From positions 930,001 through 994,000 of the forward strand of contig JAGRPL010000004.1 in assembly GCA_019449595.1 (NCBI GenBank): a stretch of DNA of 64,000 bases, in the 5' to 3' direction. The position numbers were made by a program, and so were the translations under genes. This DNA comes from Rhodoferax sp. GTDB taxonomy: Bacteria > Pseudomonadota > Gammaproteobacteria > Burkholderiales > Burkholderiaceae_C. Below the pieces are notes generated by a model. That model was not told the DNA's origin. It saw nothing but the letters and a program-made list of their open reading frames with translations, and did no database searches. This document shows positions 1 to 8,246 of this stretch, one piece after another (the stretch's first letter is position 1; every line of letters starts with the position of its first letter).

Positions 1-49
1 AATATACCCGCCGAACCGGCCCGCGTCCGGGGCGATCCGTCGGGGGCGC

Positions 50-1291
50 TCAGGGGCCGACGCTGCATTCCCGCCGCAGCAGTGCCAAGGCGTCCTTGAG
101 CGCATAGTCGAATTCGCTCAACAGGGTGGGTTGCGCCTCTTCCACGAAGCTGTCCCAGAGCTGCAGGTAGTCGTGCTGGTGCGGCGCGGGGGCGTGGTGC
201 ACGATGAACTGGCGTGCCAGCTCCGGCTGGAAGCCGCTTTTGCGGATGCGGCGCACCAAGGTGGCTGCCGATTTTTCGGTCAGCACGGTCTTGGGGGCGC
301 TGCCGGCGGCCACGCACACGAACAGGGTGAGCAGCGAGCCGTCGTCGCTATGCCCGCTGGTGGCCTTGTCCCACTGTGCAGAAATGGTGCGGTCAAAGTG
401 GTCGACCGCGTTCAGGCCGTCTTCCAGCCAGAAATAGCGGCCCATGAATGCCGGTGTCTGGTCGAACAGCTTGCGCACCGGCACGGCGGCGTCCAGCATT
501 CTGGGCAGGTCGGCCAGCACGGACTGGCGCACGGCCTCCACGGCCGGCAGGAACGCCGGCGGCAGGTCCATGGGCAGGGTCAACGCCGGGAGCGATGCCG
601 CTGCCTTGGCGCTGGCCGCGTGCTTCTTGCGCAGTGCGCCCACCATCTTCTCAAAGGCCACCCAGTCCGGCATCTCGGTGCGTTTGCAGGCCCGTGCCAG
701 CAGGGCGGTGCGGATCACGGCTTCGGCATCCTTGCCGGCTTCTTCCAGTGCCTCCACGTCCAGCCCCATCTGCTCGGCCAGCCAGACTGCCGCGTCCACC
801 ACCTGCGCCACCTGGCTGCGCAGGGCCAGCTCCTGCTGGTACTCCGGCAGGCTGCGCAGCGACCATTTGGCCAGCAGCGGAATGTGCGCGTCGGTGAATC
901 CGGTGTGCTCGTTCATGCCGAAATGGCTGTTTTGGGGCATGGCGATCAGGGCCTTGAGCATGTCCGAGCCGCCTTTGGAGCGCGACAGGAAGGAGTGGTC
1001 GCGCAGTGACTCGGCGGCCTGGCGTAGGTCGCCACTGGTGCTGCTCTCCAGGTACAGGCTCACCAGGTTGACCATGCGCTCGCGGGCCTTCTCCAGTTCC
1101 GGGCGCAGGAATTCGTTGCCGAAGTAGCGCGCAATCTGCACCATGCCCTTGGGCGCATCGGCGCAGATGGCATCCAGCCGGGCCTGGTTGAGGATGCCGT
1201 GCTGCACACCGTAGACCAGCGCCTTCTCAAAGAACGGTCGCGCGTCATAGGTCGATACGGCGTGGTGCGGGGCAGTGTGGGGCATCGTCAT
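50..1291 (-). CDS. Conserved hypothetical protein, 413 aa
   Basis: I do not recognise a characterised family. The protein is soluble, largely alpha-helical and Leu/Ala/Glu-rich, with no signal peptide or membrane segment. A basic Ala/Lys stretch lies near residues 225-240, and the C-terminal third has several Trp/Phe residues. The start is an ATG; a second ATG two codons in is also possible. It is the last gene of a same-strand run of four (J-domain protein, two acidic unknowns, then this one) with gaps of 33 and 21 bases and one 4-base overlap, so co-transcription is likely. A role near a chaperone is only inferred from that order. Confidence 0.8.
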   Translation of the reverse strand: MTMPHTAPHHAVSTYDARPFFEKALVYGVQHGILNQARLDAICADAPKGMVQIARYFGNEFLRPELEKARERMVNLVSLYLESSTSGDLRQAAESLRDHSFLSRSKGGSDMLKALIAMPQNSHFGMNEHTGFTDAHIPLLAKWSLRSLPEYQQELALRSQVAQVVDAAVWLAEQMGLDVEALEEAGKDAEAVIRTALLARACKRTEMPDWVAFEKMVGALRKKHAASAKAAASLPALTLPMDLPPAFLPAVEAVRQSVLADLPRMLDAAVPVRKLFDQTPAFMGRYFWLEDGLNAVDHFDRTISAQWDKATSGHSDDGSLLTLFVCVAAGSAPKTVLTEKSAATLVRRIRKSGFQPELARQFIVHHAPAPHQHDYLQLWDSFVEEAQPTLLSEFDYALKDALALLRRECSVGP

Positions 1292-1324
1292 CGTGCAGGT
1301 GGGAGGCGGGTGCGGGCGCCGGGT

Positions 1325-2086
1325 TCAGATGGCGGATTCCTCGTCGTCGTCGCGCGCTGCGGGCGTGGCCTTGCCGCGGTCGGTATCCCCGGTCTCGATG
1401 CGGCCGTCGTCTTCTTCTGCTTGCACCGCCTCGTCGTCGTCTTCATCCAGGCCCAGGTCGTGGGCGCGGGCCTTGGCGCGCAGCACCATGACCATTTCCA
1501 TGAACAGGTCCGGGCACTCGTAGCGCAGCAGCCAAGCCATCTGCATCCAGTCCTGGTCGGCGACCTCGTCGAGTTCCAGCTTGGGCGGCACGTAGGCACT
1601 GGCCAGCAGGGCGGATTCGGACAGCATCTCGCCGTCGTCTTCCACCGAGTCAAAGGTGCCGGTGCGGGCAAAGGCCTCGATGCGGCTCCATTTCTCGGAG
1701 AAGTAGTCGGCCAGCGCCTCGCTGCCGCCTTCCAGGTCGCCAATGGCGTTCAGGAATTCCACCGGGTCGGCGTCTTCCCGGAAGATGACGGAGTTCATCA
1801 TGCCGCGCAGGTGGGTGCGGGTGAGGTCCTTGTACTGCTTCTCGATGACGACGGCGCGGGCAAACATTTCCGGCGTCACCAGCAGGTTGATGACGGATTC
1901 GCGGGAGTTGTCGTACTCGCGGATCACGGCCAGCACGTCCTTGGGGGGCAGCTGCTCCAGCACCACCATCAGGGCGCCGTCGCCTTCGGTATCGGCCAGT
2001 TCCGTCAGCGCCGACTCGGCGCCCACGATGTCGCCGGCGGCAATGAGGCTTTGGGTTTTTTGGATCAGGGCAAGGTGCGTGCTCAT
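1325..2086 (-). CDS. Hypothetical acidic protein, 253 aa
   Basis: No characterised family recognised. The N-terminal ~180 residues look like a helical repeat domain, including an MSTHLALIQKTQ start and an EQLPPKDV segment. The C-terminal ~60 residues are very acidic and low-complexity (runs of Asp/Glu, about residues 210-250), so probably disordered. There is no signal peptide or transmembrane segment. It sits between two other unassigned genes on the same strand, 21 bases after the upstream one, downstream of a J-domain gene. The acidic tail recurs in the upstream neighbour, which hints that the two products work together. Confidence 0.8.
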   Translation of the reverse strand: MSTHLALIQKTQSLIAAGDIVGAESALTELADTEGDGALMVVLEQLPPKDVLAVIREYDNSRESVINLLVTPEMFARAVVIEKQYKDLTRTHLRGMMNSVIFREDADPVEFLNAIGDLEGGSEALADYFSEKWSRIEAFARTGTFDSVEDDGEMLSESALLASAYVPPKLELDEVADQDWMQMAWLLRYECPDLFMEMVMVLRAKARAHDLGLDEDDDEAVQAEEDDGRIETGDTDRGKATPAARDDDEESAI

Positions 2087-2107
2087 GGGCTCTCCAGTGC
2101 GGTGCGG

Positions 2108-2692
2108 TCAGTCTTTGCGGTCAAAACCCTGTTCGACCATCCAGTCGGCGCCGGCTTCGTCGCGGGCGCGGGTGCTGTCCTCGTCGTCTTCATCGTCGGC
2201 GCCGTCAAACGGGGCGCGCCCTTCGCGTTCCGTGTCGTGCGGTGCATCTTCCGATGCCCCGTCATCGGCCGGAGCTGCCTGCGGGTGTTCGGGTTTGGTG
2301 TACAGGTACTCCAGGGCTGCGGCCACGCTCAGGAACCAGTCGCCCATGGGCTGCTTGCGCACGGTCTGGACCAGGCTGTGGGCCCAGGGCGCCAGTTCGA
2401 TGGTGTCGGCCACGCTGTCCCACTCGGGCAGTTCTTCGGCCTCGTGGGTCAGCAGGTGGTCCATGGCGGCCAGCGACGTGAAACGGAAGGCCTTGTGGAA
2501 CACCACGGCCACCATTTCGGGGCTGATCTCCAGCATGTGGACCAGAAACTCGATTTCCTTGCGCCGCTGTGCCAGGCGCTGGTTCAGTACGTACAGGCCT
2601 TCGGAGTCCTGGCTCAGGTCGTCGAGCTCGGCAAAGTAGGCGCTGCGCAGGTTGCGGAAGTAGGGAGAAATGTGCATTCCAGACGCTCTCAC
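2108..2692 (-). CDS. Hypothetical protein with acidic tail, 194 aa
   Basis: No family recognised. The first ~140 residues are helical and include an [15 protein letters not shown] segment; the last ~50 are rich in Asp, Glu and Ala and look disordered. The chosen GTG start overlaps the stop of the upstream J-domain gene in a GTGA arrangement, a coupling style used elsewhere in this window (pepA-holC). An ATG five codons further in (2677) is the alternative; neither has a strong ribosome-binding site. The coupling implies synthesis together with the J-domain protein, so a co-chaperone client or adaptor role is an inference worth testing. Confidence 0.75.
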   Translation of the reverse strand: MRASGMHISPYFRNLRSAYFAELDDLSQDSEGLYVLNQRLAQRRKEIEFLVHMLEISPEMVAVVFHKAFRFTSLAAMDHLLTHEAEELPEWDSVADTIELAPWAHSLVQTVRKQPMGDWFLSVAAALEYLYTKPEHPQAAPADDGASEDAPHDTEREGRAPFDGADDEDDEDSTRARDEAGADWMVEQGFDRKD

Positions 2693-2964
2693 AGTAGGCG
2701 GTTGAAGTAGTTTTGCCAGATCTCGCGTGCCGTATCGATCGGGCTGTCCAGCAGGTTGCGCCGGCGGTTGTCGTCGTAGGCCTGACGCTTGTCGGCATCG
2801 GACAGCACCGCGTAGGCCTCCTGCACAGCGCGAAAGCGCGCGGGGGCGTTCGCATCGGTGTTTCGGTCTGGATGGTGCTGCGACGCCAGCTGGCGAAACG
2901 CCTTTTTGATGTCTGCCAGCGTTGCTGCGCTGCTGACGCCAAGGGTTGCGTAAAGGTCTTTCAT
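2689..2964 (-). CDS. Small J-domain (DnaJ-like) co-chaperone, 91 aa
   Basis: This is almost nothing but a J-domain. The DLYATLGV start, the HPDRN motif that stimulates Hsp70 ATPase, and the helix III/IV region with an acidic [10 protein letters not shown] stretch are all visible. It lacks the Gly/Phe and zinc-finger regions of full DnaJ, so it is a type III J-protein that would recruit DnaK to a particular client. The start is the ATG before KDLYATLG; an upstream in-frame start would add 13 residues and run into the terminator. It is first in a four-gene run with three unknown proteins, which are the natural candidates for partners. Confidence 0.88.
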   Translation of the reverse strand: MKDLYATLGVSSAATLADIKKAFRQLASQHHPDRNTDANAPARFRAVQEAYAVLSDADKRQAYDDNRRRNLLDSPIDTAREIWQNYFNRLL

Positions 2965-2990
2965 GCAGTGCGATATCCCTGCCGGAAAAG

Positions 2991-3026
2991 AAAAAAACCC
3001 CACTACAGAAAATAGCGGGGTTTTTT
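2991..3026 (-). terminator. Rho-independent terminator after tRNA-Asn
   Basis: A run of A and CCCC at 2991-3001 is repeated inverted as GGGG and a T run at 3017-3026, giving a ~10-bp stem. On the minus strand it follows the tRNA-Asn 3' end by about 20 bases and ends in a T-rich tract. The symmetric A/T flanks would also let it act on the other strand. Confidence 0.75.
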
Positions 3027-3045
3027 GCAGCCTTGCGGCTTTGTT

Positions 3046-3121
3046 TGGCTCCTCAACCTGGGCTCGAACCAGGGACCTACGGATTAACAGTCCGGCGCTC
3101 TACCAACTGAGCTATTGAGGA
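3046..3121 (-). tRNA. tRNA-Asn (anticodon GTT)
   Basis: A complete cloverleaf on the minus strand: a 7-bp acceptor stem (TCCTCAA with TTGAGGA), a D-arm with AGCTCAGTTGGTAGAGC, an anticodon loop CTGTTAA giving GTT, and a T-arm with GGTTCGAGCC. The discriminator G and a genomically encoded CCA end the 76-base gene. A terminator hairpin follows. Confidence 0.96.
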
Positions 3122-3196
3122 ATGAAGCCTCAAATTATAGCGTTGAAATTTGGGATTTTTGACATCGGACGCGGATTTTTGAAAAAGTTTGCACCT

Positions 3197-4294
3197 TCAA
3201 TCCAGAACGGTCGGCGCCACACCCAGTACCTTGTGCAGTTTGGGGCTGGTGGTGGTGTATTGCAGCGGTACGTTCTTCTCGGGAAAGATGAAGGGCATGG
3301 CGCCGTAGGCCGCCAGCGTGCATTCGTGAAAGCCACTGACGATCAGCTTCTTCTTGCCGGGGTACGCGTTGATGTCGCCCACGGCAAAAATGCCGGGCTC
3401 GCTGGTGGAGAACTTTTCGGTATCCACCACGAGTTGCTTGCGCGAAATGTCCAGCCCCCACTGGGCAATGGGCCCCAGCTTGGGTGACAGGCCCAGGAGC
3501 ACCAGTAGCGCGTCCAGCGGCACCTGGCGGGTAATGCCGTCGGCGCCGGTGACCTTGAGGGCCGTGAGGCGGCCCTGGCTGGCTTCAAAATCGGTGATCT
3601 GGCCGGCCATGAACTGCATGTCCAGCGTCTCGCACAGCGCCCGCATCGTGCCCACCCGGGCGGGGTTGGCCGTGAAGCTGTCGCGCCGGTGGATGAGGAT
3701 GACGCTGCGGGCCTTGTGCGGGTGGCCGTCGGCATGGGCGGTGCACAAGCGCAGGGCCCAGTCGATGGCGTCATCGCCGTCGCCAACGATCACCAGGTTT
3801 TTGTCCGCGTATTCGGCCGGGTCGCGGACCCGGTAGGCCAGCTGGACGCCTTCGAAGGCCTCCAGTCCCGCCACCTGGAGGGTGCGCGGCAAAAAGGCGC
3901 CCACACCGGCGGCGATGAACAGGGTCTTGGTGAGAAAGCGGGTGCCCGTGTTGGTTGCCACGAAGAAACGGCCATCGGCCTGTTTTTCAACGGTGGAAAC
4001 CATCTGCCCGTAATGGAAGGTGGCGCCAAAGGGGGCAATCTGCTGAAGCAGCCGCTCGGTCAGTTCCCGTCCGGTGCACACCGGCACGGCAGGAATGTCG
4101 TAGATGGGCTTGTCGGCGTACAGCTCCACACACTGGCCACCGGGGTGGTCCAGCGCGTCGATGACATGGGCCCTGACTTCCAGCAGGCCGAGTTCAAAGA
4201 CCTGGAACAGCCCGATGGGCCCCGCGCCCACGATGACGGCATCGGTCTCGATGGCGCCTTCATGCACCTGCGCAGCAGGGTGGGCGTGCGGCAT
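3197..4294 (-). CDS. Ferredoxin/flavodoxin-NADP+ reductase, thioredoxin-reductase-like type, 365 aa
   Basis: This is an FAD- and NADPH-binding two-domain flavoprotein of the YumC/type-2 FNR group. An FAD-binding GAGPIG motif lies at residues ~23-28, a second dinucleotide fold (VIVGDGDDA) near 165, and the C-terminal FAD contact [13 protein letters not shown] near 315. It lacks the CxxC redox pair of thioredoxin reductases. The gene begins 10 bases after the ferredoxin gene fdxA and follows the sulfate assimilation operon, which has a sulfite reductase hemoprotein but no flavoprotein subunit. Supplying electrons through ferredoxin to CysI is therefore a reasonable inference. Confidence 0.9.
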   Translation of the reverse strand: MPHAHPAAQVHEGAIETDAVIVGAGPIGLFQVFELGLLEVRAHVIDALDHPGGQCVELYADKPIYDIPAVPVCTGRELTERLLQQIAPFGATFHYGQMVSTVEKQADGRFFVATNTGTRFLTKTLFIAAGVGAFLPRTLQVAGLEAFEGVQLAYRVRDPAEYADKNLVIVGDGDDAIDWALRLCTAHADGHPHKARSVILIHRRDSFTANPARVGTMRALCETLDMQFMAGQITDFEASQGRLTALKVTGADGITRQVPLDALLVLLGLSPKLGPIAQWGLDISRKQLVVDTEKFSTSEPGIFAVGDINAYPGKKKLIVSGFHECTLAAYGAMPFIFPEKNVPLQYTTTSPKLHKVLGVAPTVLD

Positions 4295-4304
4295 CAGGCG
4301 GGGC

Positions 4305-4634
4305 TCAGCGGATCAGGTACTGCAGCTTGCCGGTCTTGTCTTTCCACTCTTCGGCTTCGGGCAGTTCGGCCTTGCGCTTGGTGATGCTCTTCCAGCCGGG
4401 CAACTTGGCCAGTTCGGCGTTGAGGGCCGTCATGTGCTGCTGGTCGGCGGGCACGTCTTCCTCGGCGTAGATGGCGTTGACCGGGCATTCGGGGATGCAC
4501 ACCGCGCAGTCAATGCACTCGTCCGGGTCGATGGTCAGGAAATTGGGGCCTTCGCGGAAGCAGTCCACGGGGCAGACGTCGACGCAATCGGTGTACTTGC
4601 ACTTGATACAGGCTTCGGTGACGGTATGGGTCAT
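4305..4634 (-). CDS. fdxA: 7Fe ferredoxin FdxA, 109 aa
   Basis: A small [3Fe-4S][4Fe-4S] ferredoxin. The N-terminal [14 protein letters not shown] and the second cluster motif [12 protein letters not shown] are present, followed by the ~50-residue C-terminal extension typical of Azotobacter FdI/FdxA. The start is the ATG of MTHTVTEAC. It lies upstream of the NADP reductase gene by 10 bases and downstream of cysN by 114 bases that contain an inverted repeat. It is the likely low-potential carrier between the reductase and CysI or other iron-sulfur enzymes. Confidence 0.95.
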   Translation of the reverse strand: MTHTVTEACIKCKYTDCVDVCPVDCFREGPNFLTIDPDECIDCAVCIPECPVNAIYAEEDVPADQQHMTALNAELAKLPGWKSITKRKAELPEAEEWKDKTGKLQYLIR

Positions 4635-4688
4635 TTTGGTTTCTTGGGCGATATAGGGAAATTCACCCTTGATTTTATTGGCATTTGG

Positions 4689-4718
4689 CCCCACGCCTTC
4701 CAATATAGATGCGTGGGG
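4689..4718. repeat. Perfect 8-bp inverted repeat between cysN and fdxA
   Basis: CCCCACGC at 4689-4696 and GCGTGGGG at 4711-4718 enclose a 14-base AT-rich loop. There is no T run after either arm, so it is not a standard terminator. It lies in the fdxA leader and could be a processing or stabilising hairpin between the cys genes and fdxA. Confidence 0.4.
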
Positions 4719-4748
4719 TAGGGAATTGGGGGCCTGGGCGGCCCTTTA

Positions 4749-6122
4749 TCAGTTCAGCAACAGCGCCCCGGAGGTCTTGTGGCTGGCGGTGTCCACCAGG
4801 ATCAGCGAACCCAAGACCCGGGAACGGCTGTACGGCAGCGCGGCAATGGGCTCCTGTAGGGCCAGCTCGATATGGCCAATGGCGTTGGGCTCGATCTGGG
4901 TGGCGTCGTGCTCTTCCAGCGTGTTGATGTCCAGGCTGTGCACGATGCGCTTGACCTTGGCCTTGATCCAGCGGTGGCCGTGCAGCGCCCAGTAGACGCG
5001 TCCGGCCACCAGGGGCTCGTCGTCCATCCAGGCCACGGTGGCCTTGATTTCGCGGGTGGGTTGGAAAAACTTTACCGGGGTGCTGTCGGCAAATTCGTCA
5101 TCGGATGGCGCATCCACCGTGGCGGTCGAGAGCAGCCAGTCGCCCCGCGAAACGTCCACCTCGCGGTCCAGCACGATGCCGGCGCCATGACCCGCGCCTA
5201 CGCTTTTTGGCGTGCGCACATGGTTGAGCACCTGGGCGATCGTGGCGGTCTGGCCGCTGGGCAGGATGGAGATGGTGTCACCCGGCTGGGCGCGGCCGGT
5301 GGCCACGCGGCCCCAGAACACGCGACGGCCTTGCGAGGTGTCGCTGGAGCCCGAGAACTTCTCCACCCACTGCACCGGGAAGGAGAACGGCACATCCGTT
5401 TCCGCCGCGGTCACGGGCAACTGCTCCAGCAGCGCCAGCAGGCTGGGGCCGGTGTAGCCGCACCAACCCTGCGTGGCGGTGACCACGTTGTCGCCCTTGA
5501 GGGCCGACATGGGGATGGTGGCCGTGACGGCAATGTCGGCGTGTTCGGCAAAGGCCAGCAGGGCCTCGCGGATCTTGGCAAAGGCTGCTGCCGCATCGTT
5601 GCCCAGGGCATCGAGCTTGTTGACGGCGAAGATGATGGACGGCACGCGCAGCAGGTTCACCAGCAGGCTGTGGCGGCGGGTCTGAGGCAAGAGTTCCACC
5701 AGGCCGTCCACGTTCCACTTGAGCTTGGTGGCGTCCACCAGCACCACGGCGGCGTGGGCACTGCTGGCGGCGGTGACCATGTTGCGGGTGTACTGCACGT
5801 GGCCCGGTGCGTCGCCGATGATGAACTTGCGCGTGGGCGTGGCGAAATAGCGGTAGGCCACGTCGATGGTGATGCCCTGTTCGCGCTCGGCGCTCAAACC
5901 GTCGGTGAACAGCGCCAGGTCGGCCTCGCCGCTCTTGGAGACATTGGCCAACTGGTCCTGCAGCACCGAGCGGCTGTCCACCAGCAGGCGGCCGATCAGC
6001 GTGCTCTTGCCGTCGTCGACGCTGCCGCAGGTGATGAACTTGAGCGCGCCATGGGTGTCGAATTCGGCTTCAGCGCCCGCAGTTGTTGCGTGAGCAGCTA
6101 TGGATTTGGTAGCGGTTGTCAT
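4749..6122 (-). CDS. cysN: Sulfate adenylyltransferase subunit 1 (GTPase) CysN, 457 aa
   Basis: The GTPase subunit that drives ATP sulfurylase (CysD) to make APS from sulfate and ATP. The P-loop GSVDDGKST lies at residues 33-41, DAPGH at ~104-108 and the NKLD guanine-specificity motif near 165, followed by EF-Tu-like beta-barrel domains. There is no fused APS kinase. The stop of cysD is one base upstream, so the pair is co-translated. Unusually, residues ~4-20 are encoded by one of the five copies of a ~57-bp repeat (6060-6113), so the N-terminal extension is probably a repeat-derived addition with no enzymatic role. Confidence 0.97.
   Translation of the reverse strand: MTTATKSIAAHATTAGAEAEFDTHGALKFITCGSVDDGKSTLIGRLLVDSRSVLQDQLANVSKSGEADLALFTDGLSAEREQGITIDVAYRYFATPTRKFIIGDAPGHVQYTRNMVTAASSAHAAVVLVDATKLKWNVDGLVELLPQTRRHSLLVNLLRVPSIIFAVNKLDALGNDAAAAFAKIREALLAFAEHADIAVTATIPMSALKGDNVVTATQGWCGYTGPSLLALLEQLPVTAAETDVPFSFPVQWVEKFSGSSDTSQGRRVFWGRVATGRAQPGDTISILPSGQTATIAQVLNHVRTPKSVGAGHGAGIVLDREVDVSRGDWLLSTATVDAPSDDEFADSTPVKFFQPTREIKATVAWMDDEPLVAGRVYWALHGHRWIKAKVKRIVHSLDINTLEEHDATQIEPNAIGHIELALQEPIAALPYSRSRVLGSLILVDTASHKTSGALLLN
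6060..6113 (-). repeat. Intragenic ~57-bp repeat, copy in the 5' end of cysN
   Basis: Read on the minus strand it starts GCTACC and has AGCT at +15, CGCA at +24, CGG at +35 and GCT at +40. This is the same spacing as the copies in the DUF934 gene, dsbB and hrpA, with a close variant in the aminotransferase gene. It is translated in phase as ATKSIA. Confidence 0.7.
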
Positions 6123-6123
6123 A

Positions 6124-7056
6124 TCAGAAATACCCGTCTTTCTTGCGCTTCTCCATGGAAGCTTCGGAAGTCTTGTCGTCCATGCGGGTGGCGCCGCGTT
6201 CGCTCACGTCGGCCTGCAGGGTCTCGATCACGATGTCGGCGGCACTGGCAGCCAGGCTTTCCACCGGGCAGGTGCAGGTGATGTCACCCACGGTGCGGAA
6301 GCGCACGTCGCGGCTCTCCACCGTTTCACCGGGCTTGGCCGGGGTCAGCTCGGTCACCGGCACCAGCAGGCCCTTGCGTTCCACCACGTCGCGCTTGTGC
6401 GTGTAGTAGAGCGAGGGCAGGGCAATGTGCTCGCGCTCGATGTACTGCCACACGTCCAGCTCGGTCCAGTTGGAAATGGGGAACACGCGGAAGTGCTCGC
6501 CGGGCTGCAGGCGGGTGTTGAACAGCGTCCACAGCTCGGGGCGCTGGGCCTTGGGCTGCCATTGGCCGAAGCTGTCGCGGTGGGAGAAGATGCGTTCCTT
6601 GGCGCGGGCCTTTTCCTCGTCCCGGCGGGCGCCGCCGATCAAGGCGTCAAAGCGGAATTCCTCGATGGCCTCCAACAGCGTGACCGACTGGTGCACGTTG
6701 CGGCTCTCGCCCGGGTGTGCCAGGCGCACGGTGCCGCGTTTCATGGAGTCTTCCACGCTGCGCACGATGAGCTCGGCGCCCAATTCCTTGGCGCGCAAAT
6801 CGCGGAAGTCGGTCACTTCGTGGAAGTTGTGGCCGGTGTCGATCATCAGGAGCGGGTAGGGAATGCGGCCCGCGCCAAAGGCTTTTTCGGCGCATTTCAG
6901 CATGACCAGCGAGTCCTTGCCGCCAGAGAACAGCAGGGCCGGGCGCTCAAACGCTGCGGCCACTTCGCGCAGGATGAAGATGGTTTCCTCTTCCAGCGCA
7001 TCCAGGTGCTGGTTGGAGAGGCGTTCGAAATGGGTGGGTTCGGTCATGGCGTTCAT
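6124..7056 (-). CDS. cysD: Sulfate adenylyltransferase subunit 2 CysD, 310 aa
   Basis: The catalytic ATP sulfurylase subunit, an ATP-pyrophosphatase (PP-loop) enzyme acting in the cytoplasm with CysN. The PP-loop SGGKDS lies at residues ~44-49. DTGHNFHE and the C-terminal GxTxCPVES-type segment (GDITCTCPVES) are as in the family, and ~300 aa is the normal length. The ATG at 7056 was chosen because it overlaps the cysH stop by four bases (ATGA); an ATG three codons in is possible. A longer reading frame upstream is only overlap with cysH. Confidence 0.96.
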   Translation of the reverse strand: MNAMTEPTHFERLSNQHLDALEEETIFILREVAAAFERPALLFSGGKDSLVMLKCAEKAFGAGRIPYPLLMIDTGHNFHEVTDFRDLRAKELGAELIVRSVEDSMKRGTVRLAHPGESRNVHQSVTLLEAIEEFRFDALIGGARRDEEKARAKERIFSHRDSFGQWQPKAQRPELWTLFNTRLQPGEHFRVFPISNWTELDVWQYIEREHIALPSLYYTHKRDVVERKGLLVPVTELTPAKPGETVESRDVRFRTVGDITCTCPVESLAASAADIVIETLQADVSERGATRMDDKTSEASMEKRKKDGYF

Positions 7057-7841
7057 GTGGAGGCGCGGTTCGGGAGCAGGGAAGATACAGGGGCGGTGTC
7101 CGTGGTGTCGGCGGCCTTGACGTGCAGGCCGCATTCCTTGGCGGTTTCGTCTTCCCACCACCAGCGGCCGGAGCGGAAGTCCTCACCCAGGCTGATGGCG
7201 CGGGTGCAGGGCTCGCAGCCAATGCTGGGAAAGAAGGCGTCGTGCAGTGGGTTGTAGGCCACCTGGTTTTCGCGGATGTAGTGCCACACGTCGCCCCAGG
7301 TCCAGTTGGCCAGCGGGTTGAGCTTGGTGCGGGCCTCCGAGGTGTCGACCAGCGGCACCTCGGCGCGGGCGCCGCTCTGTTCGCGGCGCAAGCCGGTGAT
7401 CCAGGCTTTCTTGCCCGCCAGTGCACGCGCCAGGGGTTCCATCTTGCGGATGCCGCAGCACTCCTTGCGCAAGGCGATGCTCTTGTACATGGCGTCCTTG
7501 CCTTCGCGGGCGACGAATTGCACCACCGACTCCTGCACCGGGTGGTACACCGTGACGGGCGCGCGCGAACTGGCCTTGAACTGCTCCAGCAGGGTCAGCG
7601 TTTCCTGGTGCAGGCGGCCGGTTTCCAACACGAAGATGCCGATGTCCAGTTCCATGCTGTTGATGAGGTGGCTGATGACCACGTCTTCCGCACCCAGGCT
7701 GGAAGCCTGGGTGACTTCGGACACGCCACCTTCGGCCGGGGCGGCAAACTGCGCCGCCGCCTGGGACAGGACGGCGCGGGCTTCCGCCAGTTTGATCACG
7801 TAGTCGCTGGAGGGGCGGGCGTGCAGGTCAATTGCGCTCAT
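7053..7841 (-). CDS. cysH: Adenylylsulfate (APS) reductase, CysH family, 262 aa
   Basis: Reduces the activated sulfate to sulfite with thioredoxin. It carries the [4Fe-4S] cysteines that mark the APS-using branch: ECCG at residues 128-129 and CEPC at 209-212, plus the C-terminal catalytic ECGLH (Cys237). Together with the absence of an APS kinase (cysC) here, this indicates direct use of APS rather than PAPS. It overlaps the upstream DUF934 gene and the downstream cysD by four bases each, so the operon is tightly coupled. Confidence 0.95.
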   Translation of the reverse strand: MSAIDLHARPSSDYVIKLAEARAVLSQAAAQFAAPAEGGVSEVTQASSLGAEDVVISHLINSMELDIGIFVLETGRLHQETLTLLEQFKASSRAPVTVYHPVQESVVQFVAREGKDAMYKSIALRKECCGIRKMEPLARALAGKKAWITGLRREQSGARAEVPLVDTSEARTKLNPLANWTWGDVWHYIRENQVAYNPLHDAFFPSIGCEPCTRAISLGEDFRSGRWWWEDETAKECGLHVKAADTTDTAPVSSLLPNRAST

Positions 7842-8224
7842 GCGGCCTCCTTCTGGGCAAAGGCGGGCGGCACCGTCACGGCGTCGCCCTGGTAGAAGCG
7901 GCTGAAGCGCTCGAACTGCGCTTGCGCATAGGCCAGGTTCTGGTCTTCGCGCAGCACGGCGGCATCAAAGCCGGTGCGCTGCATGTGCACCAGCTGGTCG
8001 ATGAGCACGTCGCCGGTGGCGCGCAGTTCACCCTTGAAGCCCAGGCGGCGGCGCAGCAGGAAGGCCTGGCTGTAGGCGCGGCCATCGGTGAACTTGGGAA
8101 AATTCAGGTCGATGCGTTCCACGCCGTCGAGCGCCAGCGCGCGGGGGTCGGCATCGTTCGCCAAAGCAATGACTTTTGGGCTGTCAGCCACCGTGGAATG
8201 TGCGGAAGTAGCTATTAATTTCAT
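7838..8224 (-). CDS. DUF934 protein of the sulfate reduction operon, 128 aa
   Basis: A small DUF934-family protein that in many proteobacteria is found only beside cysI/cysH; its biochemical role is not established. The core runs from DLNFPKFTDGRAYSQ to RFSRFYQGD. The start is the ATG of MKLIATSA. The first ~18 residues are encoded by a copy of the ~57-bp repeat, so the conserved domain really begins near residue 20, and the repeat supplies both the start codon and the N-terminal tail. It lies 22 bases after cysI and overlaps cysH (ATGA), consistent with work at the sulfite reduction step. Confidence 0.9.
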   Translation of the reverse strand: MKLIATSAHSTVADSPKVIALANDADPRALALDGVERIDLNFPKFTDGRAYSQAFLLRRRLGFKGELRATGDVLIDQLVHMQRTGFDAAVLREDQNLAYAQAQFERFSRFYQGDAVTVPPAFAQKEAA

Positions 8225-8227
8225 AGT
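8171..8227 (-). repeat. Intragenic ~57-bp repeat, copy at the start of the DUF934 gene
   Basis: On the minus strand it begins ACTATG and includes AGCT at +15, CGCA at +24, ACGG at +34 and GGCT at +39. The ATG of the gene is inside it, and the reading phase is the same as for the copies in cysN, dsbB and the aminotransferase gene. Confidence 0.7.
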
Positions 8228-8246
8228 AAAAGTTCCGTGAGGGTGC

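Noticed and set aside
1199..2710. Long plus-strand reading frame of ~500 codons opposite the J-domain operon
   Set aside because: Antisense to three well-formed genes, low-complexity Gly/His/Val composition typical of the complement of GC-rich coding DNA, no ribosome-binding site.
4689..4718. Terminator after cysN
   Set aside because: The hairpin is good but there is no T run on either strand, so it is listed only as an inverted repeat.
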